Positions 1 through 5,345 of a DNA stretch of 5,348 nucleotides are shown here, in pieces. The DNA lies in assembly GCA_949293915.1 (NCBI GenBank), contig CASFFJ010000184.1, forward strand, positions 1-5,348. The letters are read 5' to 3'. Positions within the stretch are counted from its first letter, which is position 1. Each line of letters opens with the position of its first letter. The DNA is from an uncultured Christensenella sp. (GTDB lineage: Bacteria > Bacillota > Clostridia > Christensenellales > UBA1242). The notes below the pieces were generated by a model. It did no database searches and was not told the DNA's origin. It worked only from the letters and a program-made list of their open reading frames with translations. A program made the translations under genes and the position numbers.

Positions 1-693
1 CCCTTCTAAATAATATTCATGGTTAATCTCACATCCATAAAATTTACGATTTGTTTTTAATGCTGCGATTGCCGTTGAAGCAACCCCCATAAAGGGATCA
101 AATACTACATCATGTTCATTGGAAGCGATTTCAATAATGTGTTGTAGTATTTTTATTGGCTTTTGTGCTGGATGTTTAGGATTCTTCAATCTTTCAGGTT
201 TCATACATATAGGTGTTTCAATAAAATTATGCATTTCTTTTTGATTAGTGAAATTCCATGTATGACCCTTATTCCAAAAACAAATTATAAGTTCGCAACT
301 ATTCAAAAAACCTTTTTTGAATATATTTGGAGCAGGATTTGTTTTGTGCCAAACCATAAATTGTGTAGTGTCAAATTCTTTATCAAATGCCTCATGCCAT
401 TTACCAATACAATTGTAGGTGGTGAACACAAAAATGTTACCATTCGGTTTCAATATTCTTTTAAATTCCTTTACATATTCAAATGGGTCTATTTCTATTT
501 TATCCCAGTCAGCAATATCATTGTTTAGAGGGGTTCTATTAGGCAAGTTTATATTACCAGTTGAGTATTTTGATATATTATAAGGTGGATCGGTTAAGAT
601 TAAGTCAATCGACTGATCAGGAATAGATTTAATTATTTCCCTATTGTCCTGGTTATATAACCTAGCGACACCAATTTGTGTGTATTCTGGCAT
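1..693 (-). CDS. Beta-class DNA methyltransferase (probable N6-adenine), modification subunit of a type II R-M system; C-terminus cut by window edge
   Basis: The frame opens with ATG at 693-691 and stays open for 231 codons to the left edge, so the stop codon is outside the window. S-adenosylmethionine-dependent DNA methyltransferase motifs are clear. The catalytic motif DPPY is at residues 35-38 (LILTDPPYN). A DWDK segment is at 62-65, WHKTNPAPN at 115-123, HPAQKP at 174-179, and the AdoMet-binding motif FDPFMGVAST at 198-207. Having DPPY before FxGxA is the beta-class order, with the target-recognition segment between them. DPPY, the DWDK segment and the KTNPAPN segment resemble DpnA-type adenine methyltransferases, so N6-adenine is favoured, but beta enzymes also include N4-cytosine types. 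The start overlaps the stop of the endonuclease gene (TAATG) and has its own GGAG seven bases upstream, which suggests translational coupling. Probable role: protecting host or element DNA from the adjacent nuclease. The recognition sequence cannot be read from the sequence. Confidence 0.93.
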   Translation of the reverse strand, partial: MPEYTQIGVARLYNQDNREIIKSIPDQSIDLILTDPPYNISKYSTGNINLPNRTPLNNDIADWDKIEIDPFEYVKEFKRILKPNGNIFVFTTYNCIGKWHEAFDKEFDTTQFMVWHKTNPAPNIFKKGFLNSCELIICFWNKGHTWNFTNQKEMHNFIETPICMKPERLKNPKHPAQKPIKILQHIIEIASNEHDVVFDPFMGVASTAIAALKTNRKFYGCEINHEYYLEG

Positions 694-1544
694 TAATTTT
701 CTCCACAGACAGATCTGATAAGAGCCCTAATTCTCGCATTTAAGTCAATTTCTCCTAAGACTTCATTATAAATTTGACAAAATTCATTAAATTCTATTCC
801 GCCTGGTAATACTTTATTCCAAAATTGACTTCCAATCAAAAAGTTTTCTGGATAATTTAAAAACTTTTTAACACCACCATTCCAAACGTGGCCTTCTCCA
901 TCCTTATTGTATAAAGTTGCAAAATAAGCTCTGCAGTTTGGCATATTCATGCCTGTAAATTGAGTTAATAATTTATCGATATTTGATGGAGCATTAGAAC
1001 TATCTAAATCTCCACCAGCCTTTATTTCCATTATATTCCATACATTTCCATCAAAGAAAGCAAGATCAACAGGTTTAATATGTAATTCACCATCAATATA
1101 TTCTTGACCTAATTGAATTAGCTCTTGCATTTTGGTATGGTTCAAAGTTGATGGTGTTCTTCCTTCAGATGTATTACTTTTTCTAAAAGTTGTAATTCTT
1201 CCACCTAATTGTGGATTGGACATGTTCACATGAGAAACAATAATTTGAGTCTTATGTTCGTCGTTTGAAATCTGTATTGGATGCCCAGTAGTGTTGATAA
1301 CATCGGGAACATTTTCTGCACCATAACGTAAACGTGCAAATCTTTTAGCACATCTTTCAATAGTATTTCCACTTTTTGATTCAAAGCTGCTTACAAAAAC
1401 CATTTCTGCTGTGGTCTCATTATCAAATTGACTTATTATGAAGTTCCTACGCTTTTTATTGTAATTTTTTCTAAAGTCGCTTTCGATTTTTTGTACTAAT
1501 TCTAAAAACTCTTCATGTATTATTCTTTTTACTTCGTTTCTCAT
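693..1544 (-). CDS. Type II restriction endonuclease, PD-(D/E)XK fold, possibly TdeIII/MjaII-like
   Basis: This is a 283-residue soluble protein with no signal peptide or membrane segment. A PD-(D/E)XK nuclease core is visible: PVD at 158-160, then EIKAGGD at 173-179, giving D160, E173 and K175 as likely Mg2+-binding and catalytic residues. The order of other segments (FVSSFESKSGNTIE near 50-63, YFATLYNKDGEG near 207-218, IGSQFWNKVLPG near 237-248) reminds me of the TdeIII/MjaII restriction endonuclease family. That assignment is from memory and tentative. The start is set by AAGGAG six bases before the ATG. The gene is promoter-proximal, with the methyltransferase gene second and overlapping it by one base, so nuclease and methylase should be made from one transcript. 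No controller-protein gene is seen. The cleavage specificity is unknown. If the TdeIII relation held, GGNCC would be expected, which is hard to square with an adenine-type methylase. Confidence 0.85.
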   Translation of the reverse strand: MRNEVKRIIHEEFLELVQKIESDFRKNYNKKRRNFIISQFDNETTAEMVFVSSFESKSGNTIERCAKRFARLRYGAENVPDVINTTGHPIQISNDEHKTQIIVSHVNMSNPQLGGRITTFRKSNTSEGRTPSTLNHTKMQELIQLGQEYIDGELHIKPVDLAFFDGNVWNIMEIKAGGDLDSSNAPSNIDKLLTQFTGMNMPNCRAYFATLYNKDGEGHVWNGGVKKFLNYPENFLIGSQFWNKVLPGGIEFNEFCQIYNEVLGEIDLNARIRALIRSVCGEN

Positions 1545-1572
1545 TTGAATACTCCTTAATTTTGATAAAAGA

Positions 1573-1592
1573 AGTATATCACAAAATATACT
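1573..1592. promoter_or_regulatory. Candidate operator over the R-M promoter (inverted repeat)
   Basis: AGTATAT (1573-1579), six bases, then ATATACT (1586-1592) form a perfect 7-bp-arm inverted repeat. The left arm covers the -10 box of the R-M promoter and the right arm lies in the spacer, a position where a bound dimeric regulator would block transcription. The arms are A/T-rich, so chance is a real alternative. The regulator is not known. Confidence 0.35.
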
Positions 1593-1601
1593 AAAAGTCT
1601 A
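1573..1601 (-). promoter_or_regulatory. Promoter of the restriction-modification operon
   Basis: On the minus strand an extended -10 element (TGA then TATACT, -10 hexamer at 1573-1578) lies 17 bp downstream of a weak -35 hexamer, TAGACT (1596-1601, four of six matches to TTGACA). It sits about 30 bp before the endonuclease start codon and just upstream of its AAGGAG site. It was assigned by pattern only. Confidence 0.6.
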
Positions 1602-1645
1602 TCTTGCATATAAATTTTTTAAATACGACTAAAATTTTTAATAAT

Positions 1646-1690
1646 CTATAACAATAAACAAATATTTGTGCTATACTTATAATGTTATAG
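1646..1690. promoter_or_regulatory. Promoter of the HTH regulator gene with nested inverted repeats
   Basis: On the plus strand a consensus -10 box TATAAT (1678-1683) is 17 bp from TAAACA (1655-1660, four of six matches to TTGACA). An overlapping extended -10, TGC-TATACT (1669-1677), offers an alternative start. The promoter is framed by a perfect 8-bp inverted repeat, CTATAACA (1646-1653) and TGTTATAG (1683-1690). It also contains a perfect 12-bp palindrome, ACAAATATTTGT (1658-1669), overlapping the -35 hexamer. These are candidate operator sites for an element repressor or for autoregulation. The promoter call is fairly firm and the operator calls are inference. Confidence 0.55.
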
Positions 1691-1709
1691 TTTCTAAAAG
1701 GAGTAAAAA

Positions 1710-2108
1710 ATGTCTAAGAAAAGATTAATTAAAGGGTTTCTATTGCAAAGTGACAACTCTAGTATTGTTAAAGAGATAATGATGTCTCCTCGTGATGAAA
1801 AATTTGTAAATACTTTGCTATATCAGAGAATAACGCTTAATATGTATATTGATGCTTACAGATTTAACCATGGTATTACCAATGATGAAAATCTTCCTGA
1901 CTATTTACAAGAACTAATAAGAATCTATAAGTTATTTGACCTTTGTATTAAACAATTACCATATGAGCTAATTGAAGTATACTCTTATCTTTTTGAGAAA
2001 AATTATTCAATGGATGATGCAACAAGATATTTGCATGCTTCGAAAACATCCATATTTAGATATAAAAATTTAATAGTGAAAAACTTAAAAAACTGCCTGA
2101 ATACATAA
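1710..2108 (+). CDS. Small sigma-region-4/ArpU-like helix-turn-helix regulator
   Basis: This is a 132-residue basic protein starting at an ATG six bases after AAGGAG. Residues 83-128 have the shape of a sigma-70 region 4 or ArpU-type helix-turn-helix. LPYELIEVYSYLF at 83-95 precedes a helix pair (YSMDDATRYL, then SKTSIFRYKNLIVKNL) that matches the usual pattern of an acidic first helix, a small turn, a Ser/Thr-rich recognition helix and a following basic helix. The N-terminal 80 residues are probably helical and not recognised. Proteins of this size and shape are common in Firmicute phages and mobile elements, where they act as transcription activators or sigma-like switches. The gene is divergent from the R-M operon, and its stop is only three bases from the first GGAACA repeat of a promoter lacking a -35 box. 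That makes it the obvious candidate to bind there. No RNA-polymerase-binding region 2 is present, so it is not a complete sigma factor. The target is inferred. Confidence 0.72.
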   Translation: MSKKRLIKGFLLQSDNSSIVKEIMMSPRDEKFVNTLLYQRITLNMYIDAYRFNHGITNDENLPDYLQELIRIYKLFDLCIKQLPYELIEVYSYLFEKNYSMDDATRYLHASKTSIFRYKNLIVKNLKNCLNT

Positions 2109-2111
2109 AAA

Positions 2112-2173
2112 GGAACAAAGCGAAACATAGTGGAACAAACGAGTGCCGATTATGGAACACGCATTCATATAAT
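2112..2173 (+). promoter_or_regulatory. Activator-dependent-looking promoter with helically phased GGAACA repeats
   Basis: GGAACA occurs at 2112-2117, 2132-2137 and 2154-2159, with a one-mismatch copy GAAACA at 2122-2127. The steps are 10, 10 and 22 bp, close to one, one and two helical turns, so all copies face the same side of the helix. A consensus -10 TATAAT (2168-2173) follows, but the 17-bp-upstream position (GCCGAT, 2145-2150) does not resemble a -35 box. Repeats in place of a -35 element are the architecture of an activator- or alternative-sigma-dependent promoter. It would drive the small basic protein and primase-helicase genes. Confidence 0.5.
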
Positions 2174-2180
2174 ATAAGTA

Positions 2181-2192
2181 GAGTTCGAACTC
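2181..2192. repeat. 12-bp palindrome at the predicted transcript start
   Basis: GAGTTCGAACTC is a perfect palindrome placed where transcription from the -10 box at 2168-2173 would begin. It could be a dimeric repressor operator, or a short hairpin at the 5' end of the leader RNA. Confidence 0.4.
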
Positions 2193-2207
2193 AACTAAAT
2201 AAAATTT

Positions 2208-2242
2208 AAGAAAGAGAAGGATTGCGCCCCTTCTCTTTTTTT
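2208..2242 (+). terminator. Intrinsic terminator / possible attenuator in the leader of the replication operon
   Basis: AAAGAGAAGG (2211-2220) pairs perfectly with CCTTCTCTTT (2229-2238) around the eight-base loop ATTGCGCC. The pairing can extend outward by about three more pairs and ends in a run of seven T (2236-2242). It could end the transcript of the upstream regulator gene. It also lies downstream of the promoter at 2168-2173 and upstream of the next start codon, so any transcript from that promoter must read through it. That makes attenuation, or a short RNA of about 60 nt, possible. Confidence 0.75.
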
Positions 2243-2257
2243 ATTAAAAGGAGGTTT

Positions 2258-2431
2258 ATGAAACATAAAAAAAGTAAATTTATTCAATCATTAAACAATA
2301 TGGATTATAAGCAAAAGCTTAAGTATTTTCGACAGCAACGAAAACAAAGCAAAAATAAAGTTGGATGGGATTTAATTATAGCATCCGAACTTCTCATTCA
2401 GAAATGTAAGCATAATGAAAAACAAAATTAG
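2258..2431 (+). CDS. Small basic protein of unknown function, first gene of the replication operon
   Basis: This is a 57-residue, strongly basic protein (MKHKKSKF at the N-terminus, QRKQSKNK in the middle) with no recognised domain, signal peptide or membrane segment. The frame is open further upstream to a TTG at 2222, but that codon lies in the loop of the terminator hairpin. The ATG at 2258 follows AAAAGGAGG, so 2258 is chosen. The gap from GGAGG to the ATG is only three bases, which is short. The stop codon overlaps the AGGAGG site of the primase-helicase gene, so the two are co-transcribed and probably translationally coupled. The charge and position suggest a nucleic-acid-binding or primase-accessory role, but this is a guess. 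Confidence 0.65.
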   Translation: MKHKKSKFIQSLNNMDYKQKLKYFRQQRKQSKNKVGWDLIIASELLIQKCKHNEKQN

Positions 2432-2440
2432 GAGGATGAT

Positions 2441-4435
2441 ATGCAAGATGCTTTTACAGAGATTAAAAATAAAGTTAATATTAAAGAAGTAATTGAACAT
2501 TATCTGTCAAATAAATTCAAGCGAGACAAAATTAAATGTCCTTTTCATCACGATAACAACGCTTCGCTGTCAATTTTACCAAGTAACAATACATTTAAAT
2601 GTTTTGGCTGTGAAACTAGTGGCAGCGTAATAGATTTTGTAATGAAATATAAAAGTGTAGATAAATTTGAAGCTGTTAAGTTATTAAATGCAGATTTTAA
2701 TCTCGGAATAATTTTTAAGGAAAAGAAACCTACAAAACAACTAAATATTAAAGAATATATAACTAAATGCGAACAAGATATAGATAAAACAGATTATTTT
2801 ATTAAGCGAGGACTCTCAAATGAAACTATCAAGAAACATAGACTCGGATTCGATATAGAAAAGAAACAAGTTATTATACCTTATAGTAGCAAATTGAGAT
2901 ATTATCAAGCAAGAAGTGTTATTGATAAGAAGTTTTTCAAGCCACCCACAGATATTGCAGGAACAGAGCCAATATATAATGAAAACATTTTATATAACTA
3001 CAATAGTGAAAATCCAATATTCATAGTTGAAAGTCCAATATGCGCTATGAGTATTGAGCAATATCATTCCCCAGCAATAGCAACTTGTGGCGGCAACGGA
3101 ATAATGAAGTTAAGTGAAATATTTAAAAACAAAAAAATCAAAAACTCACTATCGTTCATAATTTCATTTGATAATGATGAACCTGGTGCAAAGTTTACAA
3201 AAGAACTTAGCGATTATTTCAAAAAAGAAAAAGTCAAATTTATTACCTACAATATTGCAGGAAAATATAAAGATCCAAATGATTGTTTGCAACACAACAA
3301 TACAGAACTTGTGAAAAATATTATAAAAGCAAAAGAAATGTTTTATAAACAACAAACATCATATGGAGATTTAAAATCCGTTAAAGAAATTATGAATATG
3401 AAGTTTGCGAATACAAGCTGGTATATACACAAATTGTTTACAAACGGCGTTAATTTGCTATGTGGCGCATCAAAAAGTGGTAAAAGTTGGTTTGTTCAAC
3501 AATTATGCTTAGCGATTGCAAGTGGTGATGAGTTTCTTGATGCAGGTTCTACACGAGCTGAATGTTGGTATATGGCAATGGAAGATGATGAAGAGTTGTC
3601 GCAAGTCAGACTAAAAAAGATGCTTCAAGGCGGAAATGTTCCAGACGGATTTTATATTTCTTATGAAGTTTATCCAATGGATAAAATATCCAACGACAAA
3701 CCTACATTAATTGAATATTTAGAATCAAACATAAGGAGAAATCCAAAAATTAAGATTATCGTTATTGATACTTTTCAAAAGATAAGAAGTTCTGCTCTTT
3801 ATGGCGAAGGAATGTTTGCTCATGATTATAGAGATATATCTACATTCAAGCAACTTGCTGAAAAATATAAGGTGTGCATTATTATCGTACATCACTTAAA
3901 TAAGATGCGAGATAAAGATGCTGATGGTGATCCATTCTCAAAAATCAATGGAACAAATGGCTTAATGGCAAGTGCAGATTGCATCTTTCTGCTTAACAGA
4001 AAACGAGGCGAAGATACCGCAACTCTAACTTTTACTGGAAGAAAAATTGGCGAAGATAGTTGGTCAATAAGACAAAATCAAACGAACATGAAGTGGCAAA
4101 AAATTGGTACTGCCGAAGAAGAAAGAGTTAAAAGAGAAAAAGAAGAATATGACAAAGATGAATATGTAAACACAATTCGCTCTTTGCTGAGAAACAATAA
4201 TGGAAGTTGGACAGGCACTTGTACAAAGCTCTTGGAAGAATGTAGCAAGTTGTATAACCACCTACCTGCTAGAAATATCAATCATATTGGACAATATTTA
4301 AACTCAATTACAGATAGGCTAAAACAATATGATGGGATTATGCATATATCCCCAAGCAAAAATGGTGGCAAACAAGGAAGGCCTCATACATTCTATTACA
4401 CACAAACTCAGCAACAGCAATTAAATATATGTTAG
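2441..4435 (+). CDS. Primase-helicase fusion protein (CHC2 zinc finger + TOPRIM + RecA-like AAA_25/RepA-type helicase)
   Basis: This 664-residue bifunctional replication protein should make RNA primers and unwind DNA, like the T7 gp4 class. A DnaG-type zinc finger has ligands C33, H36, C54 and C57 (CPFH, then FKCFGC). A TOPRIM domain follows, with E197 in FIVES, the D244/D246 pair in FDNDEPG, and KDPND at 277-281. The ATPase part begins near 320, with Walker A GASKSGKS at 342-349, an acidic MEDDEE segment at 380-385, Walker B IIVIDT at 439-444, and VHHLNK at 483-488. These are typical of RepA/AAA_25-family hexameric ATPases. Residues 555-575 are highly charged, and 575-664 form an unrecognised, possibly winged-helix, tail ending in a Gln-rich stretch. 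AGGAGG, overlapping the upstream stop codon, sets the start. All expected catalytic motifs are present, so it should be active. A plasmid, phage or satellite origin is likely, since host DnaG and DnaB are separate proteins. Confidence 0.93.
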   Translation: MQDAFTEIKNKVNIKEVIEHYLSNKFKRDKIKCPFHHDNNASLSILPSNNTFKCFGCETSGSVIDFVMKYKSVDKFEAVKLLNADFNLGIIFKEKKPTKQLNIKEYITKCEQDIDKTDYFIKRGLSNETIKKHRLGFDIEKKQVIIPYSSKLRYYQARSVIDKKFFKPPTDIAGTEPIYNENILYNYNSENPIFIVESPICAMSIEQYHSPAIATCGGNGIMKLSEIFKNKKIKNSLSFIISFDNDEPGAKFTKELSDYFKKEKVKFITYNIAGKYKDPNDCLQHNNTELVKNIIKAKEMFYKQQTSYGDLKSVKEIMNMKFANTSWYIHKLFTNGVNLLCGASKSGKSWFVQQLCLAIASGDEFLDAGSTRAECWYMAMEDDEELSQVRLKKMLQGGNVPDGFYISYEVYPMDKISNDKPTLIEYLESNIRRNPKIKIIVIDTFQKIRSSALYGEGMFAHDYRDISTFKQLAEKYKVCIIIVHHLNKMRDKDADGDPFSKINGTNGLMASADCIFLLNRKRGEDTATLTFTGRKIGEDSWSIRQNQTNMKWQKIGTAEEERVKREKEEYDKDEYVNTIRSLLRNNNGSWTGTCTKLLEECSKLYNHLPARNINHIGQYLNSITDRLKQYDGIMHISPSKNGGKQGRPHTFYYTQTQQQQLNIC

Positions 4436-4441
4436 ATAATC

Positions 4442-4502
4442 GTTATTGTCGTTATGGTTGTTACCTTATAAAAAACAAAATAACAATAATAACAACAATA
4501 AC
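4442..4502. repeat. 22-bp imperfect inverted repeat of AAC/AAT triplets, possible origin hairpin
   Basis: Arm 4442-4463 and arm 4481-4502 are complementary at 19 of 22 positions (one more is a G-U pair in RNA), around the 17-base A-rich loop 4464-4480. The right arm continues a run of AAC/AAT triplets to about 4506. No T-run follows on either strand, so it is not a canonical terminator. Its place directly after the primase-helicase gene, within AT-rich DNA, makes a replication-origin structure or an mRNA-stabilising hairpin before the next gene plausible. Confidence 0.55.
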
Positions 4503-4537
4503 AACAAAAAGGTATATAAAAGGAATTAGGAAAAATT

Positions 4538-4933
4538 ATGATAGAAAATTTTGATTATGAAAAAGGACAAGAGTTTCTAAATAAAACAAATCAGCCATTG
4601 CACATATTAAAAGGTGTTAACAATATCAATCCAATAGATTATAAGCAATTATTAACAAATCTTACGGTTAAGGATGATGAATATGGACTTATGAGTTTTA
4701 TAGGATATCATGATGAAGAACAATTATATTGCAAATTAATGAGAGACAGCGATTATAGTGTTCCATTTTCATTTATAGAATTAAGGTGTGCTATAAAACT
4801 AGTAAATTTATTGCAACATACAACAAAAAAGAAAACTGTTATAAATAAATTAAAAAAATCAGGAGCATACAATCAACAAGCAATTGATTATGCTAATTGG
4901 TTAAAAGATGCTTTACTTCATTGTGGATTATAA
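4538..4933 (+). CDS. Hypothetical protein, 131 residues
   Basis: I do not recognise this family. The ATG follows AGGA (4528-4531) at six bases, a moderate ribosome site. The N-terminal half is acidic (IENFDYEKGQ, VKDDEY, YHDEEQ). The middle, residues 78-93, is a probable hydrophobic helix core (FIELRCAIKLVNLL). Then comes a lysine-rich patch, TTKKKTVINKLKKSG (95-109), and a C-terminal helix, QAIDYANWLKDALLHCGL. No signal peptide or membrane span is evident. There are four cysteines or fewer, and no zinc-binding pattern. It lies 102 bp after the primase-helicase gene, separated by the triplet inverted repeat, and directly before the GC-richer block. Codon and base use match its neighbours. In phages and satellites this slot often holds replication, packaging-interference or anti-defence genes, but nothing in the sequence selects one. 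Confidence 0.72.
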   Translation: MIENFDYEKGQEFLNKTNQPLHILKGVNNINPIDYKQLLTNLTVKDDEYGLMSFIGYHDEEQLYCKLMRDSDYSVPFSFIELRCAIKLVNLLQHTTKKKTVINKLKKSGAYNQQAIDYANWLKDALLHCGL

Positions 4934-5005
4934 CCCCAGGGCGGTCAAATCTCTAAGCAAAACCCTTTTATGAGCGGGACGGCAGTCACACAAAAACTTT
5001 CGCAA
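4934..5005 (+). other. GC-richer non-coding block resembling phage sequence upstream of terminase small subunit (possible cos region)
   Basis: Directly after the stop codon the base composition changes. CCCCAGGGCGG and GGTCAAATCTCTA (4943-4955) are followed about 20 bp later by GAGCGGGACGGCAGTC (4972-4987) and then CAAAAACTTTCGCAAAA. GGCGGTCA (4940-4947) and GGCAGTCA (4981-4988) form a 7/8 direct repeat 41 bp apart. From memory, a very similar series (G-rich run, GGTCAAATCTCT, a GC-rich block, then GCAAAAA) recurs in Firmicute phages between an HNH endonuclease gene and the terminase small subunit, where cos sites lie. Function is inferred. No HNH gene is seen here. Confidence 0.4.
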
Positions 5006-5129
5006 AATCAAAAATCAAAGAAAAAATCAAAAAATGAAAAGAAAATGGCTCAAAAGAGTCTAAAAATATGGGGTTTATAGTGATTTTGATTTTGTGAGAT
5101 TAATCAAAATAAATCAAATTGAAATCAAA
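5006..5129. repeat. AATCAAA repeat cluster with a 9-bp hairpin
   Basis: AATCAAA occurs at 5006-5012, 5013-5019, 5025-5031, 5102-5108, 5112-5118 and 5123-5129, with an inverted copy TTTGATT at 5085-5091. ATTTTGATT (5083-5091) and AATCAAAAT (5102-5110) form a perfect 9-bp stem around a 10-base loop. The repeats are short and A-rich, so chance clustering cannot be excluded, but direct plus inverted copies in very AT-rich DNA resemble iterons at replication origins. Confidence 0.35.
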
Positions 5130-5272
5130 AATATTCAAAATACATATTGTTCGGCAATTTTAAGTTTTGGAAAGCCGTTAAAAACGATTGTCGCAAACTT
5201 TATTTCAAAATGGATAAATTATTCAAGAAATATGGTTTCAAGCGATTTGAAAGGGTTTTTGCAAGGATTTGA
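5123..5272 (+). pseudogene. Possible small or degenerate reading frame near the right edge
   Basis: A frame is open from 5123 to a TGA at 5270-5272. From a TTG at 5147 it would encode 41 residues (LFGNFKFWKAVKND at the start, KKYGFKRFERVFARI at the end), with protein-like composition. An internal ATG at 5210 would give 20 residues. Neither start has a ribosome site. After the TGA the same frame stays open to the window end (AFKQDYKDARIQDYK and onward). It may be a gene remnant, or simply open by chance. Confidence 0.2.
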
Positions 5273-5281
5273 GCATTCAAA

Positions 5282-5345
5282 CAAGATTACAAAGATGCAA
5301 GAATTCAAGATTACAAAATTTCAAGGATACAAAGATACAAGGATT
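5282..5345. repeat. Tandem array of eight 8-bp units, consensus CAAGATTA, reaching the window edge
   Basis: Eight consecutive octamers without gaps are CAAGATTA, CAAAGATG, CAAGAATT, CAAGATTA, CAAAATTT, CAAGGATA, CAAAGATA and CAAGGATT. CAA is invariant at the start of every unit, position 4 is always G or A, and the rest is mostly A/T. Three bases remain before the edge, so the array may continue. The period is not a multiple of three, so coding constraint is not the cause. Confidence 0.6.

Noticed and set aside
163..528. 121-codon open frame on the plus strand
   Set aside because: It lies wholly opposite the methyltransferase gene, whose motifs are unmistakable on the minus strand. It has no ribosome site and an implausible Phe/Ile/Cys-rich composition.
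699..707. DnaA-box-like TTCTCCACA
   Set aside because: It is a single copy inside the endonuclease coding sequence, with no cluster or AT-rich unwinding region beside it.
765..793. Internal minus-strand promoter for the methyltransferase (TATAAT at 765-770)
   Set aside because: The -35 position reads AATTTA and there is no extended -10. The GGAG site and the TAATG overlap already explain methylase translation.
2222..2257. TTG at 2222 as an upstream start for the small basic protein
   Set aside because: The codon is in the loop of the terminator hairpin, has no correctly placed ribosome site, and would translate the T-run. The ATG at 2258 follows AAAAGGAGG.
3164..3355. 63-codon minus-strand open frame
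   Set aside because: It is antisense to the primase-helicase TOPRIM region, and its Phe-rich translation is the complement of Lys-rich codons.
4064..4281. Two overlapping minus-strand open frames of 65 and 67 codons
   Set aside because: Both are antisense to the charged segment and tail of the primase-helicase, have no ribosome site, and have complement-type Phe/Ser composition.
4970..5080. 36-codon plus-strand frame (MSGTAVTQKLSQNQ at the start)
   Set aside because: There is no ribosome site. The frame starts inside the conserved-looking GC-rich block and then reads A-rich repeats as lysines, so it is probably open by chance.
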